Translations under genes and position numbers: made by a program
The notes under the pieces: model-generated
What the model was told of the DNA's origin: nothing
Seen by the model: only the letters and a program-made list of their open reading frames with translations
Databases searched by the model: none
Shown: positions 1 through 9,350 of the stretch, in pieces
Position numbering within the stretch: the first letter of the stretch is position 1
How the letters are laid out: each line of letters begins with the position of its first letter
Virus record (IMG/VR): IMGVR_UViG_3300028837_002785
Location: 1-20,339 of that record
Source: a virus
Strand: one strand, 5' to 3'
DNA length: 20,339 nucleotides

Positions 1-1
1 C

Positions 2-1495
2 ACCGGAACTAAAGTAGATTCCTTTTTGGATGATTATTATTATCGTGTTCATATATCACCTGCATTAACAGCATTTGGACCGATAGTAAGTCCTACCGAG
101 GAAACTTTTATGTTGTGGAATGCTTGGTTTGTTACTAAGTCCTGTTCTGCGGTTAATGAGTCTCATCCTTCTGAATACAGCCTTGACCCAGTGGCAGGGA
201 CTTTTGGTTTAAATGCGTTAGAAATGAAAACATATACTGTGTCTGTAGATACTGAAGGCTCTTTAGAATTTGAAGCCACAATAACATTTACTACTGGTTC
301 TGAAACAGTAATCGAAACAATAACAGGAACAAGAGTTGCATCTTTTACTTTTGTTCCTAAATTTTCGATGATAGAAAATTTAGAATGGTTGACTGACATA
401 TTAAAATCTATTGATGGTAGTGAACAACGATTAGCTCTAAGAAAAACACCACGACAGCATTATAGATTTAATTGTGTTATACCAAATGAACAACAACAAG
501 CTGCTCTTGAAGCAATTATGTTTGCGTGGACTAAAAGACTGTGGGGCATACCTGTATGGGGTGAATTGGTATTACATAGTGCTGTTATAAATGTAAATGA
601 TACAACGATTAGTTTTGATACTCAATATGCAGACTTTAGAGATTCTTCATATGCAATTATTTGGCAGGATTATGATTCTTATGAAGTTGTAAAAATAGCA
701 ACAGTTGATGCAGATAAGTTAAATCTTGAAAAACCTGTGTTGAATGAATGGACTGGCAGTAAATTTATTATGCCGTTCAGAATAGGATATATGAATGGAA
801 ATCCAACTTTGTCATATGATGCTGATGAGTTTGGTATTTTCACTTGTGGTTTTATTATTCGATATAATGAATTAATAGAAGACTTCACACCATCAGGAGA
901 CGGTGTTTATGATGGCTATCCTGTATTGGATGCTACACTGGAAGGAAGTGGTTTGGAGTTATCTACTAATCCTGATATGAAGTCAATAGATTTTGGCATG
1001 TCTGATTTTAGTTTGGTCTCAGACAGCGATTTTAATACATACGTTCAAAAGCATGTGTTTCGTTATGCCACCAAAAGTGATATTTGGGAATTTAGAGGTT
1101 TGTTACACTACCTATATGGACGTCAAGGCATTTGTTGGATAATAACAGATAAGGATGATTTTGAACAAACGCAAACTTTAGGAGCAGCAGTCACAGAACT
1201 TATTGTGACTAATGTGGGATGGGCACAGTATATGGGTTTGAACACTTTGAGAACTCACATTGCTTTTATATTCCCGGATGGTACAAAATACTATCGTGAG
1301 ATAACAGGCATTACAGAATCAGGCGATGAAGAAATCATAGGACTGTCCTCAGCTTTGGGTGTGGAGGTAGCTGTTGGTGATTGTAATATATGCATGATGG
1401 ATAAATGCAGATTAACAGACGATAAAGTAGAAATTGAATGGCAAGAACCAAACACAATAATCTCCAGAATAAATTTTACTAAGGTAAAAGCATGA
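2..1495 (+). CDS. Phage tail protein upstream of DUF2163 gene (5' end outside window)
   Basis: The frame is open to the left window edge. The first start-like codon, TTG at 26, has no ribosome binding site, so I read this as the last 497 or so residues of a longer protein. About residues 119-146 after that TTG carry LEWLTDIL..DGSEQR..LRKTPR, a pattern I recall from tail proteins encoded just before DUF2163/BR0599-type genes. A later stretch, LLHYLYGRQGICWI, fits the same family. No membrane segment or enzyme motif is visible. The stop overlaps the next gene as ATGA. The position, upstream of two tail-tip proteins, suggests a distal-tail or baseplate-hub structural part. The family match is from memory of motif layout, and the exact role is inferred. 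Confidence 0.7.
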   Translation, partial: TGTKVDSFLDDYYYRVHISPALTAFGPIVSPTEETFMLWNAWFVTKSCSAVNESHPSEYSLDPVAGTFGLNALEMKTYTVSVDTEGSLEFEATITFTTGSETVIETITGTRVASFTFVPKFSMIENLEWLTDILKSIDGSEQRLALRKTPRQHYRFNCVIPNEQQQAALEAIMFAWTKRLWGIPVWGELVLHSAVINVNDTTISFDTQYADFRDSSYAIIWQDYDSYEVVKIATVDADKLNLEKPVLNEWTGSKFIMPFRIGYMNGNPTLSYDADEFGIFTCGFIIRYNELIEDFTPSGDGVYDGYPVLDATLEGSGLELSTNPDMKSIDFGMSDFSLVSDSDFNTYVQKHVFRYATKSDIWEFRGLLHYLYGRQGICWIITDKDDFEQTQTLGAAVTELIVTNVGWAQYMGLNTLRTHIAFIFPDGTKYYREITGITESGDEEIIGLSSALGVEVAVGDCNICMMDKCRLTDDKVEIEWQEPNTIISRINFTKVKA

Positions 1496-2292
1496 CTTAT
1501 GCTGATTATGAAAGTTCTGTTGATGAAGCACAACCAGTAGAGCTTTATGATATTTACACTTCAGATGGTGTTCATTATCGTAAACATACAGGCGATGATG
1601 ATATTACTTATTTGAGTAATGTCTATTCCAAAGGAATAGTAGATAGAACTGAAATAATAATAGGTGGTGAAATTGAAGATGATAATGCAGTGACTATCAA
1701 ATTAAATAGAGGAGATAGTTTTGCAGTTTTATTTGTTGGTGCTCCAATAGATGCTTTGGTGTTTTTGAATATTTATAGGCAATATAATACAGACTATTCT
1801 AAATTGTGGAGTGGCTATCTGACGCATGTTGGATTTGATAAAAAGGGAATGCCTATTTGTAGATTTGAAAACATATTAACCAGCAGCATAAGAATGGGAC
1901 GCCGGAGACGATGTAGTAGATTATGTAATTATTCTTTGTATTGTTCAGGGTGTAATGTAAATCAGGAATTATATAAAGTCACGGGAACAATAACTAACAT
2001 ATCAGGATTAGTTATCACGAGTTCTCAATTTGCTACTGAATCTGACGGGTATTGGGTAGGTGGTAAAATACGAGTAGGCACGGCATACAGATTAATAACA
2101 GCACATACAACAAATACAATCACAATAGATAGATTGTTTGTAGATGCTGAAATAGGTGATTCTTTTACAGCTTATGCAGGATGCTTTCATACACCTACTG
2201 TATGCCTTGTTAAATTTGGTAATAAAATAAATTTCGGTGGAAATGAATTTCTGCCTATGGAAAATCCTTTTGTGAAAAGTGTAATATTATGA
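1492..2292 (+). CDS. DUF2163 / BR0599-like phage tail tip protein
   Basis: This 266-residue protein carries the hallmark cysteine cluster of the DUF2163 (phage BR0599) family at residues 141-154 (C141, C145, C151, C154, in CSRLCNYSLYCSGC). It is followed by the typical YKVTGTITNISG strand. The N-terminal half is beta-rich with GGEIEDDNAVTIKL near residue 58. In lambda-like and gene-transfer-agent tails this family lies between the distal tail protein and the tip or hub protein, and is thought to build the tail tip; the cysteines may bind a metal or an Fe-S cluster. The start overlaps the upstream stop as ATGA, and its own stop overlaps the next start in the same way, so the three tail genes are translationally coupled. 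No NlpC/P60 peptidase gene follows, although one often does in related clusters. Confidence 0.82.
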   Translation: MTYADYESSVDEAQPVELYDIYTSDGVHYRKHTGDDDITYLSNVYSKGIVDRTEIIIGGEIEDDNAVTIKLNRGDSFAVLFVGAPIDALVFLNIYRQYNTDYSKLWSGYLTHVGFDKKGMPICRFENILTSSIRMGRRRRCSRLCNYSLYCSGCNVNQELYKVTGTITNISGLVITSSQFATESDGYWVGGKIRVGTAYRLITAHTTNTITIDRLFVDAEIGDSFTAYAGCFHTPTVCLVKFGNKINFGGNEFLPMENPFVKSVIL

Positions 2293-4784
2293 CAATAAAT
2301 GTGCTGGCTCTTTTTGGTATTGATGATGCATTGCTGTGGTCTTGGTTTCTTGCCACAACAATTGCCACAGGAATTGCTTTTGCTATGAGTCAGTTATCTC
2401 AAAAAACACCGAAGGTAAGAAATGCAGAACCAGACAGTTATAATGTACCAACTCAAAGGGAAGGTGTAAAATATCCTATCGGTTTTGGAACTAATTGGTT
2501 TGAAGCTCCTGTTGTTGATTGGTGGGGTAATTTATTAGTTGACCCTATTTGGCGTAATTATAAAGTCAAGAAATGGTTTAATGGTAAACGAGTATGGTAC
2601 ATAGTAGGTTATCATTATGGTGTGAGTATGAATCTTCATATAGCTCAAGGAGTGTATGATGGAGTGAAACAAATTAAAGTAGGTGATAATATAGCATGGC
2701 CTGATTCAAGCGATATTACTGTTTGGAATGCCGATGGAGCGGCATCCGCAGTAATAAATGAACCAAGTTTGTTTGGTGGTGAAGATAGAGAAGGAGGTGT
2801 TGTAGGGACTGTTCGTTTTCGTTATGGAGAATCTACACAAGCTGTAGATTCTCATTTGAGTGCTCAACTTGGCAGTGATATATCAGCGAATAGAGGAATT
2901 ACTTCTGCTTTATTAGTAGGTGTTAGATGTGGAACGTCTCCATATCTAAAAAAATGGAAATTACTGTTGAAACGGACAGATATATTAGCAGATGGCACAA
3001 CACAATGGTATCCAGCAAAAGCTGATATTAATAATAACTTAAATGCTGCTCATATTTTGCACGAGTGTTTGACTAATACAGAATGGGGGATGAAAATTTC
3101 ATCAGCATTGTTACCATCAGCTACTTGGAAGGGTGTTGCAGATACTTTGTACGATGAAAGTTTTGGGTTGAGCATGAAATGGGAGGATGAAAATCAAACA
3201 TTAAAACAATTTGTACAAGATGTTTTGAGACATATAAATGGAAAACTTTATCAAGACCTAACAACTGGAGAAATTATAATCAAGCTCATCCGAGACGATT
3301 ATGTTATTGGGAGTCTTGATGTTTATGATAATAGTGACATATTAGAAATTACTGACTACGGTCGTGGCACTGTTTATGAAACTATTAATTCACTACAACT
3401 CAAGTATTGGAATACTGTATATAATCAACCAGTGTCTATTCCCGACCATAACATAGCACTCATGGATATGCAGGAGGGCAAGGGAATAGAACATTCTGTA
3501 GAATATTTAGGTATTAATGATGATAATTTAGCAGGCACGATAGTAGCAAGGGAACGTCAGCAATTAGGTTCGTTTCCAGTGTTTATGAAAATAAAAGCTA
3601 AAAGAACAATGGCGATACTTAGGCCGGGAGATGTTTTCAAACTAACATGGCCACTTCTGGGTATTGTTGAAATGGTTGTTAGAGTTGAAAAAGTAAATAT
3701 CGGAACACTTAAAGATAACTATATAAAATTAGATTGTATGCAAGATGTATTTAGTATTCAAACAGCTTTGTACTCACCACCACCAACAAGTGAATGGACA
3801 GACCCGCGTAATGTGGCTGTAGATGTAACATATCACACCTTAGCAGAGGCAACATTCTGGGACATATACTTAGATGGTGGTTTGAGTGCTGCTCTTGCCT
3901 TAGATGATGATACTGGTTTCTTGCTTGCCGCAGCTAAAAAAACTTCCAGTGATGCTTATGATTATGAATTGCATATGAGAGTGAGTCCAACGGATGATTT
4001 TGTTTTAGATGGTAAAGGTCATTTTACTCCAAATGGAACTTTAGATGCTCAATTATTATTAAATGCTACTGATGTAACAATTACCATGTCAGATGTGGAT
4101 AGTTTGTTAGATGTAGAAGTTGGAAGTTGGTGTTTAATAGAGGATGAAATTTGTAAGGTTTTATCTGTCACAGTCGCAAGTAATCAAGTGCAGATTGCAA
4201 GAGGTTGTTTAGATACAGTACCAGCTGCACATGCTGCTTCTACACGAGTATGGTTCATAGATACATTATCTTACATTGTAGGCAGGGAATTTACAACAAC
4301 AGACCAGCCCGGAGTGAAATTCCTGCCACGGACAGGTCTTGGACAATTGGATATTGGCTCAGCTACTGCACACAATGCAAGTGCTATGAACAGTCGTATG
4401 ATTCGTCCATATCCTCCGGGTAATGTAAAGATAGACGGTTCCAGTTACCCAACAAGCTTTTCAGGACAACCAACAATTACATGGAATCATAGAGATAGAA
4501 CAGAACAGATTGTTGAAATAATTGAGCATGACGATTCTACAGATTATGGGCCGGAAGCAGGTACTACTTACACATTAAAAATTTATGATGAGAATGATGT
4601 TTTAGTTAGAACCGAAACAGGACTGTCAGGTAAAACATATACTTATTCCGAAGAAGATGAAATTGATGATTGTGGTATTGAATCAGGTGGAGCATTAAAT
4701 ACTCAATTGCGGTTTGTTCTTTATTCTGTAAGGGATGGTTATGACAGTTGGCAGGAATATGATATAACAGTAGCAAGAGTATAA
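2289..4784 (+). CDS. Tail tip / host-specificity (J-like) protein
   Basis: The 831-residue protein begins with a hydrophobic segment (about residues 12-35), then a small-residue and basic region, then a beta-rich body including YPIGFGTNWFEAPVVDWWGN near residue 57. Such an N-terminus is common in phage tail-tip proteins of the Phage-tail_3 type. Around residues 440-500 it has PGDVFKLTWPLLGIVEMVVRV followed by a SPPPTSEWTDP turn, a pattern seen in tip proteins encoded next to DUF2163 genes. The C-terminal 170 residues look like beta-sandwich domains (RPYPPGNVKIDGSSYP, then a fibronectin-like stretch). It probably forms the central tip that contacts the host. The next gene starts 11 nt after its stop. 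No separate tail fibre gene is seen, so this may be the only adhesin-like protein in the window. Confidence 0.75.
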   Translation: MTINVLALFGIDDALLWSWFLATTIATGIAFAMSQLSQKTPKVRNAEPDSYNVPTQREGVKYPIGFGTNWFEAPVVDWWGNLLVDPIWRNYKVKKWFNGKRVWYIVGYHYGVSMNLHIAQGVYDGVKQIKVGDNIAWPDSSDITVWNADGAASAVINEPSLFGGEDREGGVVGTVRFRYGESTQAVDSHLSAQLGSDISANRGITSALLVGVRCGTSPYLKKWKLLLKRTDILADGTTQWYPAKADINNNLNAAHILHECLTNTEWGMKISSALLPSATWKGVADTLYDESFGLSMKWEDENQTLKQFVQDVLRHINGKLYQDLTTGEIIIKLIRDDYVIGSLDVYDNSDILEITDYGRGTVYETINSLQLKYWNTVYNQPVSIPDHNIALMDMQEGKGIEHSVEYLGINDDNLAGTIVARERQQLGSFPVFMKIKAKRTMAILRPGDVFKLTWPLLGIVEMVVRVEKVNIGTLKDNYIKLDCMQDVFSIQTALYSPPPTSEWTDPRNVAVDVTYHTLAEATFWDIYLDGGLSAALALDDDTGFLLAAAKKTSSDAYDYELHMRVSPTDDFVLDGKGHFTPNGTLDAQLLLNATDVTITMSDVDSLLDVEVGSWCLIEDEICKVLSVTVASNQVQIARGCLDTVPAAHAASTRVWFIDTLSYIVGREFTTTDQPGVKFLPRTGLGQLDIGSATAHNASAMNSRMIRPYPPGNVKIDGSSYPTSFSGQPTITWNHRDRTEQIVEIIEHDDSTDYGPEAGTTYTLKIYDENDVLVRTETGLSGKTYTYSEEDEIDDCGIESGGALNTQLRFVLYSVRDGYDSWQEYDITVARV

Positions 4785-4795
4785 TAGGGATTGAT

Positions 4796-5443
4796 ATGAA
4801 TAATGGAAAGGACATTTATATCGTCGGTGGAGGACCAAGCCTCAAAAAATTCAATTTTGAGCGGTTAAAAAACAAGACAACAATAGCAACTAACATGGCT
4901 ATTTTTGATGTTCCTGAAGCAGATTATTTTATCACTGTTGATTATACTTTTTTGAAAAAGATGGGCAGTTTAACAGGTAAGTTTCTATCAAATAAAAGTT
5001 CCAAATTTTTCATTGTTAATTTAGCTAATAATTATCTCAAAGAAAGCAATGGCAATATTACAGATAATCGTTTTAATTGGGTTTATGATTTGTCTTTGTT
5101 TGATATAATCATAAAGTCCAGACAAGCATGCGGTTTTGGTTTTAGTTTTAATGACTTTCGTTCGGGTACAAATTCAGGGTATTGTGCCATTCAATTGGCA
5201 ATCCTTATGGGTTATACCAGAATTCATTTATTAGGTATTGATTTGACAGTAAGGGTAAGAACACATTATCATAGGAAGTATAGAAACAACCCTAAATTTG
5301 CAAGAGCATTAAATACGTATGTTTCTTATTTTATTAGCGGTATTGAACAGTTGAAAACATCTGGCGTTGAACTTATCAGTCGTAGTGATATTAGTTTATT
5401 AAACAAAACCATAGAACATATTCCATTAGATAGTTCATTATGA
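4796..5443 (+). CDS. DUF115 / MptE-like protein, possible Maf-type glycosyltransferase
   Basis: This 215-residue protein opens with a glycine-rich loop (YIVGGGPSLKKF, residues 8-19) and continues with TTIATNMAIF, ADYFITVDYTFL and SGYCAIQLAILMGYTRIHLLGID. That series is typical of the DUF115 / 6-hydroxymethylpterin pyrophosphokinase MptE-like superfamily. A histidine-containing HYHRKY follows, and the C-terminal LISRSDISLLN is also usual. The family includes Maf flagellin glycosyltransferases, which attach nonulosonic acids to protein, as well as true pterin kinases. With sugar-modifying genes all downstream, a glycosyltransferase-like role is more likely than a pterin one, but this is inference. 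An AGGGA ribosome site lies just before the ATG. It is the first gene of the cassette, and its stop overlaps the next start (ATGA). Confidence 0.7.
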   Translation: MNNGKDIYIVGGGPSLKKFNFERLKNKTTIATNMAIFDVPEADYFITVDYTFLKKMGSLTGKFLSNKSSKFFIVNLANNYLKESNGNITDNRFNWVYDLSLFDIIIKSRQACGFGFSFNDFRSGTNSGYCAIQLAILMGYTRIHLLGIDLTVRVRTHYHRKYRNNPKFARALNTYVSYFISGIEQLKTSGVELISRSDISLLNKTIEHIPLDSSL

Positions 5444-6717
5444 AAATTGCTTTGATATATTTACCACATCCACATCTTAAACAACCAGATGCACAAGCAC
5501 CAATTGGTCTTTTGTATTTAGCTGGTGTTTTGGAAAAATCAAATGATGTTAGTGTTTGTAATTTTTCTTCTTTATCAACCAACGAAGCTATAAAACAATT
5601 GCCAAATGTTGCTGTGTATGGTATTAGTGTAACGAGTATAGAATTACCTCAAGCAAATAAATTTGCTTATTTGATTAAGCAGCGTTTTCCTAATTGTGTT
5701 GTTATATTAGGAGGACCGGGAACTTATTCAAAAGAGTTTGTTGATTGGGATGTGATTGATTCTGTGTGTATAGGAGAAGGGGAAATCACTATAAAAGAAA
5801 TGTTGGAAGATATAAAAAAACAAAATCTCCAATCAGTATATTATGGAAAACCAGTTAAGGATTTGAATACAATATCTTTTCCTGCTCGTCACTATTTGAA
5901 AAAACAAGGTGGAAATATCTTTGCCTACAATAAAAAATACACCAAAGGAGAAAGTACAATTATTTTAACAAGCAGAGGATGTCCATATAAGTGCAGCTTT
6001 TGTGGCTCTCCTAAATTTACATTGTTATCTAAAGGTGTGAGGTACAGAACACCTAAGAATGTAATTGCTGAAATGAAAGAAGTAAAAGAAAAATATGGCA
6101 TAACACAATTCCGTTTTTCTGATGATATGTTTACTTCAAACAAAAAAAGACTTTTGAAACTTTGCTCACTGATAAAAAAATTAGGAGTTGTCTGGAGGAT
6201 AAGTTGCAGAGTAAAACCTTTTGATTATGAAATGGCTCAAGCATTGTTTGATAGTGGGTGTAAGGAAGTTTCTTTAGGAGTTGAAAGTTTTGATGATGAT
6301 GTTTTGAGTGCCTTAAATAAAGATACCACTGCAGAAGATAATGCAAAGGCTCTGTGGATATGCAAGGGTGTAGGAATAACAACAAGAGTCTTATTTATGA
6401 TTAGAACGCCGGGACAGACTGCTCAAACAGTAAATAAAAATATAGAATGGTTGAAAGAAGTACCCTATGACATAATAGCTTGTACATCTTTTGTTCCGAT
6501 TCCTGGTTCTGATATATGGGACAATCCTGATAAATACAACATCGAGATTTTGAATAAGGATTTAGATGATTACAATTTTTATTTTTTTGGCAAGTATGGT
6601 GAGAATGAACTTAAAGATATTATTAAAATTAAAGGACGTAGTTTAGCTGATTTTAATACAGAAAGTCAACACTTTAGAAATTATCTTAAAACTACAGGAA
6701 AATTGAATGAAGGATAA
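5440..6717 (+). CDS. Radical SAM enzyme with N-terminal B12-binding-like domain
   Basis: The protein has 425 residues. Residues 1-130 form a Rossmann-like domain of the cobalamin-binding type (APIGLLYLAGVLE, VILGGPGTYS, VCIGEGE), but I see no DxHxxG motif, so the lower-axial histidine of B12 proteins seems absent. Residues 181-188 hold the radical SAM CxxxCxxC motif (C181, C185, C188 in CPYKCSFC), which binds the 4Fe-4S cluster. FRFSDDMF, ISCRVK and VSLGVESFDDDVL are further strands of the radical SAM barrel. The family includes methyltransferases and ring-forming enzymes acting on unactivated carbons; the substrate here is unknown. ATGA coupling to the preceding DUF115-like gene and an 11-nt overlap with the next gene put it in the same pathway as the sugar genes. 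Confidence 0.85.
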   Translation: MKIALIYLPHPHLKQPDAQAPIGLLYLAGVLEKSNDVSVCNFSSLSTNEAIKQLPNVAVYGISVTSIELPQANKFAYLIKQRFPNCVVILGGPGTYSKEFVDWDVIDSVCIGEGEITIKEMLEDIKKQNLQSVYYGKPVKDLNTISFPARHYLKKQGGNIFAYNKKYTKGESTIILTSRGCPYKCSFCGSPKFTLLSKGVRYRTPKNVIAEMKEVKEKYGITQFRFSDDMFTSNKKRLLKLCSLIKKLGVVWRISCRVKPFDYEMAQALFDSGCKEVSLGVESFDDDVLSALNKDTTAEDNAKALWICKGVGITTRVLFMIRTPGQTAQTVNKNIEWLKEVPYDIIACTSFVPIPGSDIWDNPDKYNIEILNKDLDDYNFYFFGKYGENELKDIIKIKGRSLADFNTESQHFRNYLKTTGKLNEG

Positions 6718-7651
6718 TAATACAGTTTTAACTCAAACTCAAAGAGAACGAGACAATGAGTTGTGTGCTTTGTGTGATGTGTCTTTGGAAGAAGTAGAGA
6801 GCAATAAAATAGCAAGTCCAAAAACCATAATGATACACAAAGGAGAAAACATACCAGCAAGTGAAGAGGCAATGTCTAATTTGTATTCCTATCCTCAACA
6901 TTTAGATTGGGTAGGGTATTTAAGAACACTCATGTACACAAGTGTTTACAAACGCGGTGGTTTAATTTCTTTTCTTAAAAAACAAAAAGGAAAAAAGTGT
7001 TTAGATTATGGATGTGGCACTGCCACTCATTCTATTATACTCGGTGAAAATGGAAATGATATTAATATATTGGAAGTACAAGGTCAGATGCTTTTCTTTG
7101 CTATAAAAAGACTTCTGTTACATAACATACCTTCCAAACCATTTGAACATCAGGACATACTTCCATCTAATACATTTGATTTGGTGTTGTGTGTAGAAGT
7201 ATTAGAGCACGTGCATAGTCCCAAAAGAGTAATAGAATATGGTGGTTCTATTATTCTTGGAAATAAAGTAAGAATAAGACATAACGTTATCATCAGAAGC
7301 TGCACAGGAAAAATCGTAATAGATGATAATGTTGTTATTAATTATGGTTGTATTATTCATGGTTTGGGTGGCATTACAATAGGACATCATACAATGCTCA
7401 GTCCTAATTGTCAATTGTATGCTCAAAATCATGGCCTTGCAAAAACTAAATTGTTAAGCTCACAAAAGAATATAGGCAAAGGTATTCATATAGGGTTTGA
7501 TGTTTGGTTGGGAGCGAGTGTGATAGTGGTGGATGATGTTACAATAGAAAACGGTGCTGTTGTAGGAGCAGGTTCTGTTGTAACAAAAAACATACCATCT
7601 TATGAAATATGGGCTGGCAATCCAGCAAAAAAAATAGGAGTTAGAAAGTGA
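6707..7651 (+). CDS. Fusion of truncated SAM methyltransferase and hexapeptide acyltransferase
   Basis: Residues 1-176 look like the front of a class I SAM methyltransferase: motif I CLDYGCGTATHS (98-109), the acidic post-I strand (ILEVQ) and the motif IV region DLVLCVEVLEHVHSP (158-172). At about residue 177 the sequence changes directly into a left-handed beta-helix acyltransferase of the WbbJ/colanic-acid acetyltransferase type: repeated hexapeptides (IILGNKVRIRHNVII, IVIDDNVVI), catalytic-type His242 in AQNHG, and the terminal GAGSVVTKNIPSYEIWAGNPAKKIG. The back part of the methyltransferase (the usual LKPGG strand onward) and the N-terminal 50 or so residues of the acyltransferase are missing. 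The frame runs through without a stop. AGGA lies 8 nt before the ATG. The acetyl-transfer half may work; the methyl-transfer half is doubtful. Confidence 0.85.
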   Translation: MKDNNTVLTQTQRERDNELCALCDVSLEEVESNKIASPKTIMIHKGENIPASEEAMSNLYSYPQHLDWVGYLRTLMYTSVYKRGGLISFLKKQKGKKCLDYGCGTATHSIILGENGNDINILEVQGQMLFFAIKRLLLHNIPSKPFEHQDILPSNTFDLVLCVEVLEHVHSPKRVIEYGGSIILGNKVRIRHNVIIRSCTGKIVIDDNVVINYGCIIHGLGGITIGHHTMLSPNCQLYAQNHGLAKTKLLSSQKNIGKGIHIGFDVWLGASVIVVDDVTIENGAVVGAGSVVTKNIPSYEIWAGNPAKKIGVRK

Positions 7652-8547
7652 AAATAGTTTATTTTAGTGATAACTATACTTGGGGTGTGATGGGCACTAA
7701 ACGTTCTATATTTGAAGAAATGAAAAGAAGAGGACATGACATCTTATGGTATGATAAAAAAAAGATTACAAATATTTTGAAAATAGAGCAACAACATAAA
7801 CCGGAACAGATTTGGTTGGCTCATTCTGGTTTGCAATTACCTTCGTCTGTCAAAAAACAAATAAAAGCGACTGTTGTGGGATTTGGATTCAGTGACCCTT
7901 ACTACTTCAAACCAACACGATTAAACAGTTATGATATGTATGTAACCAATAATTGGAAAATTCAGCAACAGTATAAAAACTTTGGTTTTATTTTTTATAA
8001 TCCTACTGCTTGTGATGTTGCATTTCATAAAAATTTACACCTTCCCAAAAATACAGATATGTCTCTTATTGGCTGTGGAAGGCATCCAAGGTTTCCAAAC
8101 AAAAATGAAAGAATTGATATAATTAGTAAATTAAGGATTATTTTCAAAACAAAAACAATCAAAGTGTATGGCAGACGATGGAATACACATTCTAATAACT
8201 TTTCTCATATTCAAGGACTTGAATTCTTAAATGTCATTGGTTCTTCTATTATAGGATTAGACATTCAAGCAGTACACAGTCCTTTAGCTCATAGAATGTT
8301 TGAATATTTAGCATGTGGAACACCTATTATAACACGGAGTCGTGATGAGGTTTTTTTACACCTTGAAAATGGAAAGGAAGTAATAACATATGAAACTAAA
8401 TATGATTTAATTTCAAAATTAAAATACTATATGAATCATTTGGATGAGCTTGCTGATATTGCTAAAGCAGGATATATAAGAACAAGAAAAGAACATGATA
8501 TTAAAAATAGAATAAATCATTTGGAAAAGGTTTTGAAATTGAAATGA
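7648..8547 (+). CDS. CgeB-like GT-B glycosyltransferase
   Basis: The protein has 299 residues. It opens with MKIVYFSDNY and a TKRSIFEEMKRRGHDILWYD helix, which is the N-terminal Rossmann start of a GT-B enzyme. It ends with AVHSPLAHRMFEYLACGTPIITRSRDEV, the donor-nucleotide region seen in CgeB/YkvP-like proteins (Glyco_trans_1_2 family). It likely transfers a sugar from a nucleotide donor in the cytoplasm; donor and acceptor cannot be told. The start is GTG, sharing GTGA with the preceding stop, and GGAG lies 7-8 nt upstream. The end overlaps the next ATG as ATGA, so it sits in a coupled string with its neighbours. It is somewhat shorter than many CgeB proteins but has both Rossmann halves. 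Confidence 0.8.
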   Translation: MKIVYFSDNYTWGVMGTKRSIFEEMKRRGHDILWYDKKKITNILKIEQQHKPEQIWLAHSGLQLPSSVKKQIKATVVGFGFSDPYYFKPTRLNSYDMYVTNNWKIQQQYKNFGFIFYNPTACDVAFHKNLHLPKNTDMSLIGCGRHPRFPNKNERIDIISKLRIIFKTKTIKVYGRRWNTHSNNFSHIQGLEFLNVIGSSIIGLDIQAVHSPLAHRMFEYLACGTPIITRSRDEVFLHLENGKEVITYETKYDLISKLKYYMNHLDELADIAKAGYIRTRKEHDIKNRINHLEKVLKLK

Positions 8548-9350
8548 AAGTAACATTGCCTTTATTTAGCTATCCCAGAAAAGAATATCATGAAAGATAT
8601 GTACAGTATCTTATTAAAATATTTAGGTATGGCGGAGGAATTGTTTCTTTGAATGGTATTGATTATGATGGAAGGTTTATTTTTGAAGTAAATGGAAAAA
8701 AAGCATATATGGATTATTCCGACCATCCCAGTATAAATCCAAAAAGGGATGAGAGTATTCCATATTTCAAATTTCATTGTCATGAAAAATATTTAGCGTT
8801 ACCAAATATACATCCTTTTTCTCCCACCAGTTTTTATGAATGGGAAAGGTTTAGAAGATTAGAAAAACAAATTAAATACACTGCAAAAGGATATAAGATA
8901 ATAAATAAACAAAAACCTTATGGAAACGCTACAATCAGACGTAGAGAAGTTCGGAGTATATTAAAAAGAAAGTATGCAAATAATGTAGAGATAAAACCTG
9001 ATTCTGAACAAGTAATTTTTTGGAAAGATATAAATGATTGTTTAGTTTCTGTTTTCGTTCCGGGAGCTTACAATTTTATGTTAGACAGAGGACATATACA
9101 GTACATGGCTTTTGGGTGTTGTACTATTAGTCCTTTTCTTAAAGATGTTCTTCCTTACAACAGAAACATAATTCCTAATATTCATTATATACAGTGCCGT
9201 GATGATTATTCAGATTTGATAAATATTATTGAGTGGTGCAAACACAACAGACAAACGTGTATTGATATAGGAGCTAACGCAAAAAAATTATTTGACCAGA
9301 CTTCCAGACCATCTGTATTAGTAAAGTGGGTATTAAAATGCCTGAAATAA
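8544..9350 (+). CDS. Putative glycosyltransferase (GT-B / GT90-like)
   Basis: This 268-residue protein lacks a clear signature in its first 120 residues, which are rich in aromatic and basic residues. The C-terminal part reads MLDRGHIQYMAFGCCTISP, then NIIPNIHYIQCRDDYSDLINIIEW. This is the donor-site layout of GT-B enzymes related to CAP10/GT90 or CgeB: an acidic-basic pair, a small-residue turn at the place of the usual ACG, and a final helix after HYI. I infer a glycosyltransferase from this and from its neighbours. ATGA coupling joins it to the CgeB-like gene. Its last codons overlap the pyruvyl transferase gene by 13 nt. An alternative is another sugar-related GT-B fold protein. Confidence 0.6.
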   Translation: MKVTLPLFSYPRKEYHERYVQYLIKIFRYGGGIVSLNGIDYDGRFIFEVNGKKAYMDYSDHPSINPKRDESIPYFKFHCHEKYLALPNIHPFSPTSFYEWERFRRLEKQIKYTAKGYKIINKQKPYGNATIRRREVRSILKRKYANNVEIKPDSEQVIFWKDINDCLVSVFVPGAYNFMLDRGHIQYMAFGCCTISPFLKDVLPYNRNIIPNIHYIQCRDDYSDLINIIEWCKHNRQTCIDIGANAKKLFDQTSRPSVLVKWVLKCLK

